From VYFG01 sp965204165 (GTDB lineage Bacteria > Pseudomonadota > Gammaproteobacteria > Arenicellales > Poriferihabitantaceae), in contig OZ241969.1 of the NCBI GenBank assembly GCA_965204165.1, positions 4,526,001 through 4,590,000 on the forward strand: a stretch of DNA of 64,000 bases, in the 5' to 3' direction. The notes beneath the pieces were generated by a model, which was not told the origin of the DNA, did not search any database, and worked only from the letters and a program-made list of their open reading frames with translations. Every line of letters starts with the position of its first letter. Positions within the stretch are counted from its first letter, which is position 1. The position numbers and the translations under genes were made by a program. Positions 34,873 through 43,676 of the stretch are shown here, piece by piece.

Positions 34873-36351
34873 ATGAGCGATCGATTCTCATATCCCCAGG
34901 CGCTGTCACCCGAGGAATTCCGCCGTTTGGGCTCCCAGGTCATCGAAATCGCGGCGCGGCATCTGGAGACCGTGGTGGAACTGCCGATTCGTCCGGTCCC
35001 CCCGGAAGAGGTCAAGGAGCAGTTGCTGGAGCAGCCGTTGCCCCTGGAGGGGCAGTCCCCTGCGGACATGCTTGCCTTTCTGGAGCAGAACCTGATGCCC
35101 TATGCGCGCGGCAATGGCCATCCGGGCTACATGGGCTGGGTGATCTCCCCCCCGGCCCACATGGCCATCTTGACGGATCTGCTGGGTGCGGCAATCGACA
35201 CGAATTGCGGCGGCGGCCATCCGGCCGCCACCTGGCTGGAACGGTGCGCGATCCGCTGGATCAAGGCGCTCCTTGGCTACGAGTCCCCTGACAGTCACGG
35301 CCTGCTGGTTTCCGGGGGGTCGATGGCGAACCTCAACGCCATTGCGGCAGCCCGGTACGCCGCTGCCCGGCGTGCGGACTGGGACATCCGCGAGCAGGGC
35401 ACGTGCGGGGGTCCGGACCTGGTCCTTTATGCTTCCCGCGAGACGCATTCCTGTGTTACCAAGGCGGTGGAACTGATGGGAATGGGCCAGAGGGCCATCC
35501 GGTTCCTGGATACCGATGAACAGTACCGGATCGACCTTGATGCCCTTGAATCCGCGGTTGCAGAGGATGTCCGGGACGGACGGGTGCCTTTCTGCATCGT
35601 CGGCAATGCCGGCACGGCCAACACCGGCGCCGTGGACAATCTGGCGGCCCTGGCCGACATCTGCGAAAAGCATGATATCTGGCTGCACGTGGACGGCTCC
35701 TACGGAGCGTTTGGCGTGATGGACCCCCGACGCGCGGACCTGTTCGCCGGCATGGACCGGGCGGATTCCATCGCTCTCGACCCGCACAAGTGGCTTTCGA
35801 CCCCGTTTGACTGCGGCTGCGTCCTGGTGCGGGACAGGCATATCCTCCGGGACTGCTTTTCCCTGATGTCACCACTGATCCGCCAGGTGGGCATGGACAC
35901 CGATGATCTTGGCGCACAGCATGAGTACGGACTTGAACTCAGCCGCTCGTTCCGGGCACTCAAGGTCTGGTCGGTTCTGTCCCATGTCGGCGTGGAGGGA
36001 TTCCGCGACACCATCAGCCGTCAGAACGCCATGGCAGCGGATCTTGCGGATTATGTTGAGCAGTCAGACGACCTTGAGCTTCTGGCGCCCCCGGTCCTTT
36101 CGGTCGTGTGCTTCCGTTACGTGCCGCCGGACCTGGATGCCGACGAAGAGCGTCTCAATGCCCTGAACAAGGATATCGTCGTAAAACTCCAGGCGGAAGG
36201 CCGGGTCTATCCCTCGAGCACGGAACTCGAGGGACGGTTTGCCATCCGGGCGAACATTTTCCACTATGCGGCCGACCGCAGTGATGTGGACACCCTGATC
36301 GAGGATGTGCGGCGATATGGCGGCGAACTGATGCAGGGCAGTACCCCGTAG
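34873..36351 (+). CDS. group II pyridoxal-phosphate-dependent decarboxylase
   Basis: 492 residues of the aromatic-L-amino-acid/glutamate decarboxylase superfamily. Key segments: HPGYMGWVISPP (substrate side), VSGGSMANLNAI, HVDGSYGAFGV with the PLP aspartate, and ALDPHKWLSTPFDCG with the Schiff-base lysine. The substrate cannot be assigned by eye; aromatic amino acids, glutamate, aspartate or cysteine sulfinate are all possible in this superfamily. The ATG at 34873 gives the normal N-terminus (YPQALSPEEFRRLGSQVIEI). It separates the STAS gene from the convergent partner-switching operon; whether it is functionally linked is unknown. Confidence 0.9.
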   Translation: MSDRFSYPQALSPEEFRRLGSQVIEIAARHLETVVELPIRPVPPEEVKEQLLEQPLPLEGQSPADMLAFLEQNLMPYARGNGHPGYMGWVISPPAHMAILTDLLGAAIDTNCGGGHPAATWLERCAIRWIKALLGYESPDSHGLLVSGGSMANLNAIAAARYAAARRADWDIREQGTCGGPDLVLYASRETHSCVTKAVELMGMGQRAIRFLDTDEQYRIDLDALESAVAEDVRDGRVPFCIVGNAGTANTGAVDNLAALADICEKHDIWLHVDGSYGAFGVMDPRRADLFAGMDRADSIALDPHKWLSTPFDCGCVLVRDRHILRDCFSLMSPLIRQVGMDTDDLGAQHEYGLELSRSFRALKVWSVLSHVGVEGFRDTISRQNAMAADLADYVEQSDDLELLAPPVLSVVCFRYVPPDLDADEERLNALNKDIVVKLQAEGRVYPSSTELEGRFAIRANIFHYAADRSDVDTLIEDVRRYGGELMQGSTP

Positions 36352-36542
36352 ACCGGAAGCCGCCCGCCATGGGCGGTATCTCCACAACCCCTCCAGCATG
36401 GACCGGACCCGGTTTCCGGACAATGCATACCAGCGGCCTGTGCCCTTTGCCTGACGGATGGAATCATCCCTTGCCCCTCCCCGGCATGGTTCCACGACGC
36501 CGATGACAACTGCCCCGGCACCGGGGGCCGGCACGTCCCGGG

Positions 36543-36977
36543 CTATTGTTCCTTGGATTCCTGTACGAGCGTGACCCGGTTTTTGCCGTCAATTCTCTGG
36601 TAATTGTAGTCACTGGCGATTGTCTTGACGAAAAACACGCCCAGCCCGCCGATGTTCCGGTCATCGACATCGGCATCGATGTCGGGGACGGGGGCCTCCT
36701 CGAACGGATTGAATGGAGCCCCGTCATCTTCCATGACAACCGTCAGCGTGCCGTCGTCAACATGCAGCATCACCCTGATCGCGTCATCCCTGTCATCAAG
36801 TTCCCCATAGCTGATGGAATTGGTGATCAGTTCGTCAAGCGCCAGATTGGTATTGTAGATCCATTGCATTTCCCAGCCATGGGCTTCTCCAAAGGCCTCG
36901 ATTTCATCGGCAATGCGAGCGATTTCAGTCAGATCGTTGCGCAAGGACAATGTAAGGGTTTGCTGGCCAGGCATCAC
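36543..36977 (-). CDS. RsbW/SpoIIAB-like serine-protein kinase (anti-sigma or switch kinase)
   Basis: 144-residue GHKL ATPase. The N box is LALDELITNSISYG (Glu49, Asn53), the G1 box EDDGAPFNP (83-91) and the G2 box GGLGVFFVK (110-118). In the RsbW/SpoIIAB/BtrW class such proteins phosphorylate a STAS antagonist and sequester a sigma factor or other target. No sigma factor is encoded nearby, so the output is unknown. It is the last gene of the five-gene operon, 30 bases after the SpoIIE-type phosphatase. Confidence 0.92.
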   Translation of the reverse strand: MMPGQQTLTLSLRNDLTEIARIADEIEAFGEAHGWEMQWIYNTNLALDELITNSISYGELDDRDDAIRVMLHVDDGTLTVVMEDDGAPFNPFEEAPVPDIDADVDDRNIGGLGVFFVKTIASDYNYQRIDGKNRVTLVQESKEQ

Positions 36978-37007
36978 ACTCGTCCCCCTTCTGCCATCAC
37001 TCTTGAT

Positions 37008-39116
37008 TCAACCGGCTGAATAGTGCAGGACCACGCAGGTTATGTCATCAAACTGCGGGGCATCGCCAACGAACTCTTCCACGGAACTGACCAGTTGCTT
37101 GATATCCTCTTCCGGGGATTGCCCGGGATTCAGGGCATCGATCGTTTCCAGGGTTCTGTCATCCCCGAACGCCTCCCCTTCGCCGTTGAAGGCCTCGGGT
37201 ATGCCATCGGTCATCATGATGATTCTTGAGCCGTCCTCCAGCAGGACGGTCGTCTCACTGTAAACCAGGTCGTCAATCAATGCCAGCACGGCCCCTTCCG
37301 TCTGTTCCAGCACACGGGTGCCCTTGCTGTCTGAAACAATCGGCGGGTTGTGCCCCCCGGTGGAATACGTCAGGGTTCCGTTCGCCTCGTCCAGGATGCC
37401 GTAGAAAAGGGTCACGAACAACTGTTCGTCGTTGTTCTTCTCCAGGTAATCGTTCATGTATTCCAACACGGCGGCCGGAGAGTCGATGTGGAACACGGTA
37501 CTGCGCAGCAGGGTCCGGGCCATGACCATGAACAGGGCTGCCGGCACCCCCTTGCCCGAAACATCCGCAATGGCGACGCCGATCCGTTTCTCGTCAAGAC
37601 GGAACAGGTCGAAAAAGTCGCCGCCGACCTCTTTCGCCGGCGTCATGTAGCCGGACGCGGGAAACGGTCCCGACAGTTCCAGGTCGTCGGGGATCAGGGA
37701 AAGCTGGACGCGGGTCGCGATATCCAGTTCCTTCTGTATCGAGGCCAGGGCTTCCTTGGTGCGCAACGCCTCGCGCAGCCGGTCATGCTGATCCTGCACC
37801 CGGCCCGACATGTGCTGGAATGCAATGGCCATCATGGCCATGGAGTCGGGCGGTTTCGCGTCTTCTTCAGCGTCTTCCGAGAGATTGTGCAGGGCCCGCG
37901 CCTGCTGGTCGAAATCCGTCGGGGTTTCCTGGACAATGGACCGGAGCTTTTCCAGTTCGTGCAGCACCTTTTCACGCTCCTCGCCGTCCAGGGTCTCCGA
38001 CAGACCGGTCATTTCCCGAATGATGAACCGCTTCTGGCGCGCCTGCTGCCGCTCCCGGGAGCGCCGGAACCGATTCAGCGTCACCAGGTCGATACGGAAT
38101 CTGCTGATGGCGTTGGATATCTGGCCGACCTCGTTGTCGTCGGATACCGAGTCCTCGATCTGCGCCTGCAGATCGCCCTTGGACAGGGCGTTGAGAACCC
38201 TGACACTTTCCGCCAACGGGGAAAATGCCCGGGACATGTAGTAGTTCAGGCCGATCAGCAGGACCAGCAGGAGGCCGCCGATCACGAACGCCGAGGGCGT
38301 GCTGATCGCCTGTTGCCGGGCGATCAGTCCGGTGATGTCCCTGACGATGACGATCCGTCCGAGAAGGCCGGAGAGCTCGGCGTTCTGCGGCAGCACCGAC
38401 ACCGAGAAGTACTGGTCCTCCACCCTGATGGTCTGGAGCACGTCGATGTTCCGCAGGTCGATCTGCTTGCGCAGTTTGCCCCACAGCGTCCTGTCGGATG
38501 ACGAAATCAATCGGCCGCGCCGGTTCACAAAGACCACTGACGAATCCGTGACACGCTCCATTTCCTCAATGGCCATCAGCATGTCAGTGAAGAATATCGC
38601 CATGCCGACCGGGATTTCCCGGCTGGAATACAACGGAAATCCGTACACGACTCCGGTATTTCTTTGCGCATCGTTACCGATACCCCGCGCCACGGTGCCG
38701 TCCTCGATATTCGTTTTCGCGATGCCTGATGCAATGGCCGGGGACTGGAACACGGTCGGCAGGGATGAAAAGGCCAGTGAGCCGTCCGCATAAACCAGAT
38801 CGAAACGCCCGATCGCCCCCTCTTCGCTGAGCCGCTCGAACATACCCCGGCCCAGGGTCTGGATCGACGCGGAATCCTGGCGCCCGATGGCGCCGATCAA
38901 CTCACTGTTGTCGGTGACCAGCGTTTCGCTGGCCTCCATCTGCTGGATGATCTCGTTCTTGATCTTGTTCCACAGGCTGATCTGGTCGCTGACCGACTCC
39001 CGGGCGAACTGGTCCTTGATCAGTTCTTCCCGTTCAAGCCCGACAAATATGATGCTGGCGCAGATGACCCCGATCGTGAGGGTCACAAAGAAACTTATTC
39101 GGTTGCGGAGCAGCAT
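37008..39116 (-). CDS. membrane sensor-HAMP-SpoIIE (PP2C) serine phosphatase
   Basis: 702 residues. TM1 is about 9-27, a periplasmic sensing domain about 28-272, TM2 about 274-294, HAMP about 295-350, a charged helical linker about 350-475, and the SpoIIE/PP2C domain about 475-702. Metal-binding motifs are KEVGGDFFD (495-503), ADVSGKG (517-523), TDGIPEAF (636-643) and DDIT (690-693), so the phosphatase looks active. By analogy with RsbU/BtrU it should dephosphorylate a STAS protein in response to a periplasmic signal. It lies 29 bases after the binding-protein gene and 30 before the kinase gene. Confidence 0.94.
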   Translation of the reverse strand: MLLRNRISFFVTLTIGVICASIIFVGLEREELIKDQFARESVSDQISLWNKIKNEIIQQMEASETLVTDNSELIGAIGRQDSASIQTLGRGMFERLSEEGAIGRFDLVYADGSLAFSSLPTVFQSPAIASGIAKTNIEDGTVARGIGNDAQRNTGVVYGFPLYSSREIPVGMAIFFTDMLMAIEEMERVTDSSVVFVNRRGRLISSSDRTLWGKLRKQIDLRNIDVLQTIRVEDQYFSVSVLPQNAELSGLLGRIVIVRDITGLIARQQAISTPSAFVIGGLLLVLLIGLNYYMSRAFSPLAESVRVLNALSKGDLQAQIEDSVSDDNEVGQISNAISRFRIDLVTLNRFRRSRERQQARQKRFIIREMTGLSETLDGEEREKVLHELEKLRSIVQETPTDFDQQARALHNLSEDAEEDAKPPDSMAMMAIAFQHMSGRVQDQHDRLREALRTKEALASIQKELDIATRVQLSLIPDDLELSGPFPASGYMTPAKEVGGDFFDLFRLDEKRIGVAIADVSGKGVPAALFMVMARTLLRSTVFHIDSPAAVLEYMNDYLEKNNDEQLFVTLFYGILDEANGTLTYSTGGHNPPIVSDSKGTRVLEQTEGAVLALIDDLVYSETTVLLEDGSRIIMMTDGIPEAFNGEGEAFGDDRTLETIDALNPGQSPEEDIKQLVSSVEEFVGDAPQFDDITCVVLHYSAG

Positions 39117-39145
39117 GGTTCAGCAGATCAATCCCGGACAGCCGT

Positions 39146-40189
39146 TTATTGCAGACCGCTGTCCTTGAAGTCGGCGATGGATATCATGTTCATGGGGGGA
39201 TAGACCCCAAGGGCCTTCACGACGTCAATGTTGACCCAAAACTTGAAGCGGCTGAGCTGGGCGATTGGCAGGTTTCTCGGGTTGATTCCGTCCACCAGGA
39301 TTTTTTCCGCCTGCAGGCCCGCCAGCTTGCCAAGCGTGTGGTAGTTCGATACCAGGCCGAACATGCTGTGCGAACTCTTCAGCGTGACCTGCGTGGACGC
39401 GAAGACCGGCAGGCCCGCCTCGATCGCGGTCTTGGTGTACATGACCCCGTGCCGGGTGAAGAAAGCGTCCGGACCGATGTAGAGCACATCCGCCCCCTCG
39501 GACTTCACCTGGCGGATCAGGTCCGGCAATGTATCCGGATCCGGTTTCCCGTCCTCGTTCAGGGGAACCGGCACGGCCAGGAATTCCATACCCGACTTTG
39601 GCACGGCTTCCTGAAGCTGTTCGATATTGATCCTGGAATTCCTGGCGGTCTTGTCGTAGATGGCGGCCAGTTTCCGGAAGGGACGATAGGCCCGTATGAC
39701 GTTGAGCTGCACATCCAGCGGGGCGAGAAATGAGACTCCCGAGACCATGCGGCCGGTACTTTCATAGCTCTTGATGATATTGGCCACCTGGGGATATGCC
39801 ACCAGCACGAAGATGGTCGGGATATCGCGTATGAATTTTTCCGGCGTGTCCGTATCCGTACTGCCCACGATGCTCAAGGTCGCACCCGTGCCCCATGTGT
39901 AGACCAGGTCCGGCTTTGTACGCCGGATCTCCTCGACGATCGGCGGGGCGTTCGCCCGGTCAAGTTCAAGACTGCGGACGGTCAGTTCATAGGGGATTCC
40001 CCGTTGGTTGAGATAGTCCCTGAACCCTGCCTCCACCTCGGTTTCCCCGCGCCAGACCACCGCGAAAATCCTGTAGGGCCGGCTATTTTCACCGCCGCCC
40101 GTTCCCTGGGCATAACCCGGAGCCGGCGCCACCAGCAGGATGGCCAGCAGCCCGGTGACGAGAGGCAGCAGCGTGCGCCGGAAATTCAT
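39146..40189 (-). CDS. ABC-type substrate-binding protein (TrpX/PF04392-like), no transporter adjacent
   Basis: 347 residues with a signal peptide (LLPLVTGLLAILLVAPAPGYAQ) and a periplasmic-binding fold of the ABC_sub_bind family: YELTVRSLELDRANAPPIVEEIRRTKPDLVYTWGT-type N-lobe, then a C-lobe with LNEDGKPDP and VSNYHTLGKLAGLQAEKIL. The ligand cannot be inferred. Neither an ABC permease nor ATPase adjoins it; its ATG overlaps the end of the MFS fusion gene by 4 bases and the phosphatase gene follows. It is therefore a good candidate to present a ligand to the membrane sensors, not to a transporter. That role is an inference. Confidence 0.88.
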   Translation of the reverse strand: MNFRRTLLPLVTGLLAILLVAPAPGYAQGTGGGENSRPYRIFAVVWRGETEVEAGFRDYLNQRGIPYELTVRSLELDRANAPPIVEEIRRTKPDLVYTWGTGATLSIVGSTDTDTPEKFIRDIPTIFVLVAYPQVANIIKSYESTGRMVSGVSFLAPLDVQLNVIRAYRPFRKLAAIYDKTARNSRINIEQLQEAVPKSGMEFLAVPVPLNEDGKPDPDTLPDLIRQVKSEGADVLYIGPDAFFTRHGVMYTKTAIEAGLPVFASTQVTLKSSHSMFGLVSNYHTLGKLAGLQAEKILVDGINPRNLPIAQLSRFKFWVNIDVVKALGVYPPMNMISIADFKDSGLQ

Positions 40190-42345
40190 GCCGTGACTCC
40201 TCCCGGAACCCTGCGCCGGTCGGTATTGACGGCCACCAGGGTCAGCAGCACGGCGAGTATGACCAGGCCGCCGATGGTTGCCATCGCCCCGGGGTAGGAC
40301 ATCTGCTGCACCAGCAAGGCGGCCAGCAGGGGCCCGATCACCAGGCCGATCCGGTCCACGAAACGGTATATGCTGATCGCGACCGGAATCTCGATCTGGT
40401 TGCGATAGCCGTAGATGATCTGCTGCATGATGGCATAGAGCGGCGACATGACCAGGCAGTGTCCGGTGCCGACGGCGATGATCGCGATCAGCACGGCACG
40501 GGATTCACCGCCCAGCAGACCACTCGCCATTCCCGCAAACAGCCCCAGTCCACTCAGCGAAGCGCCCGCGACGGTGAAGGTGACATACCTTCTCGTATGG
40601 TCGGCCAGACGCGCGATGACGGGTGTGCCGACCACGATCAGCACCCCGTACAGCATCATCATCTGGCCGATCTCGGTATTGCTGTGGCCGAGATGGTTCA
40701 GATACAGCGGGACCAGGAAGAACAGGAACGCGGAAAGCGTGGCCCTGGTCGGCACCGCCGTCAGGACGGTACCGATGAACCGGGCGTTCCCGAACAGGAT
40801 CTTCCACGGCTCAAGGCCGGTTGCCTTCGATTCAGGGGAGGGTATGGGCTTGACGTTCGACTCGGCGTCCAGATCCCTGAGCAGCTGGTACGCCACCAGC
40901 CCGGAGACCACGGACAGGCCTGCCGAAATGAGAAACGTCATCTGCTGCCCCACGTAGTCGGCGAACATCCCCCCCATGGAAGGGCCGCACACGTAGCCCG
41001 CGAAAATGGCGCCCACGAATGCCGATGCACTGTACGCCCGGTTCGTTTCCTTGGCATACAGGGCCACCCAGGTTTCACAGGCATTGAATATCAGGCCGTA
41101 GCCAATACCGTTCAGACAGCGCCACAGGATCAGCTCGGTGTAGCTGTCGCTGAAATAGGTACCGCAATAACCGATGAACGCGCAGCAGATCCCGGCGAGA
41201 AAAAGCCGTGAACTGCCCAGGCGCTGGGTCAGCTTTCCGGCAAACAGGGTCGCGACGAAGATTGCCGCCATGAACAGGGTGATCGGCAGGCTGATCATCA
41301 CCTCGTAGGAGAAAACCGGCTCGATCGGGATAAAGCTGCCCACGAAGAGCGGGAAGAAGGACCGGGACAGCTCCTCCGAGAAGATGAACAGGAAAAACGG
41401 AACGCGGATCAGGGAGGGGGTCTTCTCGACGAGACCGAGCCGGTCCGAAAACCAGTACCGCCTGTTGGCCTGCGTTTTCAGCATGGCAATCTTCTGGCTG
41501 ACCAACGGATCAATCTGCGCATCCCTGAGTTCCCGGAGTTCGAACTGGAAATCCAGATACCGCTGCTCCAAGTGGTACATCAGTCGATTGAGGTTGGAGA
41601 CCATCAGGCCGATTTCATTCCGGGCCCTGAGAAACACCCGCTGGGTGAACTCTCCCTTCGAGCCCGCTTCAAGCACCTTCTGGATGTGCGCCGTGGGATC
41701 CAGAATGCGCAGGCTCATGAACATCATGAGAAATTCAAGGGTGATCACCATCGACACGATAATCACGGCGATGATCTCATAGAGTACCGTGGCGAGCTGC
41801 CGCCGGACGTTGTCTCCGCTGACCCCCACATGCAGGGTGGCGTTCAGGTTGCCGTTCGAATAGATGGGGAACCCGCTGTCGATATACTTGCCGATATTCC
41901 CTGTCCAGTACGCCTGCGCGGGCGCACGCGGGTCGTAGGCGTTTTCCTTGAGCCGCCCCCGAAGGTCTTGCGGCAGGTTGCGCTCGTACATGACCCGGGA
42001 AGTACCGTCCACCAGGGCGAGGAACTGGATGTCCGTATTGGCATCCAGGATATGTCTGAAGTACTCGTCGACCCCGACCAGCTCACTCGGCGGTATACCG
42101 AGATCGTTGATGGCATAGGACAGTTCGGAGGTCAGGGCCCGGCCCACAGCGATGGCCTTGCGGTTCAGTTCGGGCTTGAGGTCATCCTCGAATCCCTGCA
42201 GGGCGATCCAGGATATGACAATCTGACTGACCAGCATGATGACTCCGCCCAATACCAGGAGCCGGAGAAAGAGCCCTCTTTGCTGGGCCGAAACCTGCAC
42301 GCCGACCGAACCCTGCTTCGCTGCCCGGTTCGCGCTCACACTCAT
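40186..42345 (-). CDS. periplasmic sensor-HAMP-major facilitator fusion protein
   Basis: 719 residues with two parts. Residues 1-268 look like the input half of a sensor kinase: TM1 about 26-50, periplasmic domain about 51-185, TM2 about 186-210, then a HAMP-like segment (ILDPTAHIQKVLEAGSKGEFTQRV and RNEIGLMVSNLNRLMYHLEQ) to about 268. After a charged linker, residues about 312-706 form a twelve-helix major-facilitator domain, with the loop 2-3 motif AGKLTQRLGSSRLF, WRCLNGIGYGLIF, and the matching ARLADHTRRY between helices of the second half. MFS transporters normally lack such a sensor. It overlaps its neighbours by 4 bases on both sides. Confidence 0.9.
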   Translation of the reverse strand: MSVSANRAAKQGSVGVQVSAQQRGLFLRLLVLGGVIMLVSQIVISWIALQGFEDDLKPELNRKAIAVGRALTSELSYAINDLGIPPSELVGVDEYFRHILDANTDIQFLALVDGTSRVMYERNLPQDLRGRLKENAYDPRAPAQAYWTGNIGKYIDSGFPIYSNGNLNATLHVGVSGDNVRRQLATVLYEIIAVIIVSMVITLEFLMMFMSLRILDPTAHIQKVLEAGSKGEFTQRVFLRARNEIGLMVSNLNRLMYHLEQRYLDFQFELRELRDAQIDPLVSQKIAMLKTQANRRYWFSDRLGLVEKTPSLIRVPFFLFIFSEELSRSFFPLFVGSFIPIEPVFSYEVMISLPITLFMAAIFVATLFAGKLTQRLGSSRLFLAGICCAFIGYCGTYFSDSYTELILWRCLNGIGYGLIFNACETWVALYAKETNRAYSASAFVGAIFAGYVCGPSMGGMFADYVGQQMTFLISAGLSVVSGLVAYQLLRDLDAESNVKPIPSPESKATGLEPWKILFGNARFIGTVLTAVPTRATLSAFLFFLVPLYLNHLGHSNTEIGQMMMLYGVLIVVGTPVIARLADHTRRYVTFTVAGASLSGLGLFAGMASGLLGGESRAVLIAIIAVGTGHCLVMSPLYAIMQQIIYGYRNQIEIPVAISIYRFVDRIGLVIGPLLAALLVQQMSYPGAMATIGGLVILAVLLTLVAVNTDRRRVPGGVTA

Positions 42346-43130
42346 GACCCCTTGCCCTCGTCCAGTTCCCTGGCCCTGTCGACCGTGGTGTCCATGTCCT
42401 TGTAGGTCGCCAGCACCGCGGCGACGAACCTGCGGTAGATCGGGTGCTTGATGTCCGCCCCCTTGAGCACCGTGACATCCTTCTGTTTCGCCGTGGAGAT
42501 GTTATCCATGATCTGCCCCATCAGCTTCAGTTCCCTGCAGGTCTGATTGAGCAGGAACATGGCGCCGAGAAACGCGATGATGATCGAGATCCCCGCGGCA
42601 ATGGAGTTGACGGCAAACAGGCGGCGAGCCTGTTCCTCTATTCTCTGGTCCAGAAATTCCCGGGAATAACGGAGCACCAGGGAACCGACATGCTGGCCGA
42701 GGTTGTTCCTGATTGAAGTTCCGACCACTACGGCGTCATGGTCCTGGGTCGACCAGGACGCGTTGTTGGAATTCAGGCGCCAGGTGCTGATCCATTCCTC
42801 CGGAACCAGGTCCCCCACGGAACTCGAGTCGGAGCTGTAAAGAACCACACCGTATTCATCGAACACCTCAATGGACAGGATCTGGCGGTCATCAAGGGCA
42901 TATGCCTCCAGCACTTCCGTGATTTCGAGATTTTCCAGCACGAGGCCCAGGTCCATCTGGTTCTCGACGTCATTCCTGATCTCGCTCGTCACGAATTCGA
43001 ACCGGGAAGTCAGCAACTGCGAAAACGTCTGCCCGAACTTGTGCACGCTAAGTGCGCTGGTCGTGACGATGCCCAGTATCAGGATCGGCACCAGGAGCAA
43101 CGCAACGCGGAATGCGAAACCGAAAAACAT
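42342..43130 (-). CDS. two-TM membrane protein with periplasmic sensing domain, no output domain
   Basis: 262 residues: TM1 about 5-27, a periplasmic region about 28-171 with a Cache-like character (ILSIEVFDEYGVVLYSS, VVVGTSIRNNLGQHVGSLVLRYS), TM2 about 172-195, and a short cytoplasmic part of 65 residues without kinase, HAMP or cyclase motifs. It resembles the input half of the MFS fusion and of the phosphatase encoded downstream. It is the first gene of the operon and its end overlaps the MFS fusion by 4 bases. The function is unknown; a co-sensor or signal-transmitting subunit is a guess from context. Confidence 0.8.
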   Translation of the reverse strand: MFFGFAFRVALLLVPILILGIVTTSALSVHKFGQTFSQLLTSRFEFVTSEIRNDVENQMDLGLVLENLEITEVLEAYALDDRQILSIEVFDEYGVVLYSSDSSSVGDLVPEEWISTWRLNSNNASWSTQDHDAVVVGTSIRNNLGQHVGSLVLRYSREFLDQRIEEQARRLFAVNSIAAGISIIIAFLGAMFLLNQTCRELKLMGQIMDNISTAKQKDVTVLKGADIKHPIYRRFVAAVLATYKDMDTTVDRARELDEGKGS

Positions 43131-43676
43131 CTGCTACTTCCCCATGGCGCCCGGGAGTGGATTGCCGGCACCCCGGGCGGGAGGGCTTCCTGACGGAACG
43201 GGATGACAAATGCTCTCCGCCAGCGCAACTCTGGAATGCTGACGGATTTCGGAAAGCAAGATCATGATGGGGTTGGGATTATATTATTCAGCCGTGTTCC
43301 GGCCAGTCGGGCCAAAACCTGACACAACGAGGTCGCGACAACCTTGCCAATGGGATACTCAGGACGGTTCCAGTAACTGACGCACACTGTATCGGACAAA
43401 CGGCACGGATAGCAAGGGCAATTGTAACCCGCCAGCCCCCCGGCAAGGCCTCCTTTCCGGACATCCGGATCCGGCCGGGCATGGTGACGGAACATGCCGG
43501 GCGGCGGCTCTCCCGGCAAGGGCCCTGGCTTCTCCCCGCGGCGCATTCGATTCCGGCCCCGGATGGTTTTCCCGGCACCGGCATTCCGTAAATGGCCGCG
43601 AACCGGTTTTCAATATGACCGCCGACATACACTAAGATATACTTTGGCATCGCAAGATTCCCGACAGTCCGTACCA
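43131..43676. other. 546-base divergent intergenic region with promoter candidates
   Basis: On the minus strand a perfect TATAAT (43278-43283) lies about 150 bases before the sensor operon; no good -35 is present. On the plus strand the promoter candidate listed separately serves the ATP-grasp gene. I see no convincing gene in the rest. Confidence 0.35.
43615..43643 (+). promoter_or_regulatory. probable sigma-70 promoter of the ATP-grasp operon
   Basis: ATGACC (43615-43620), 17 bases, TATACT (43638-43643), 33 bases before the start codon. Both hexamers are fair matches and spacing is optimal. Confidence 0.5.
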
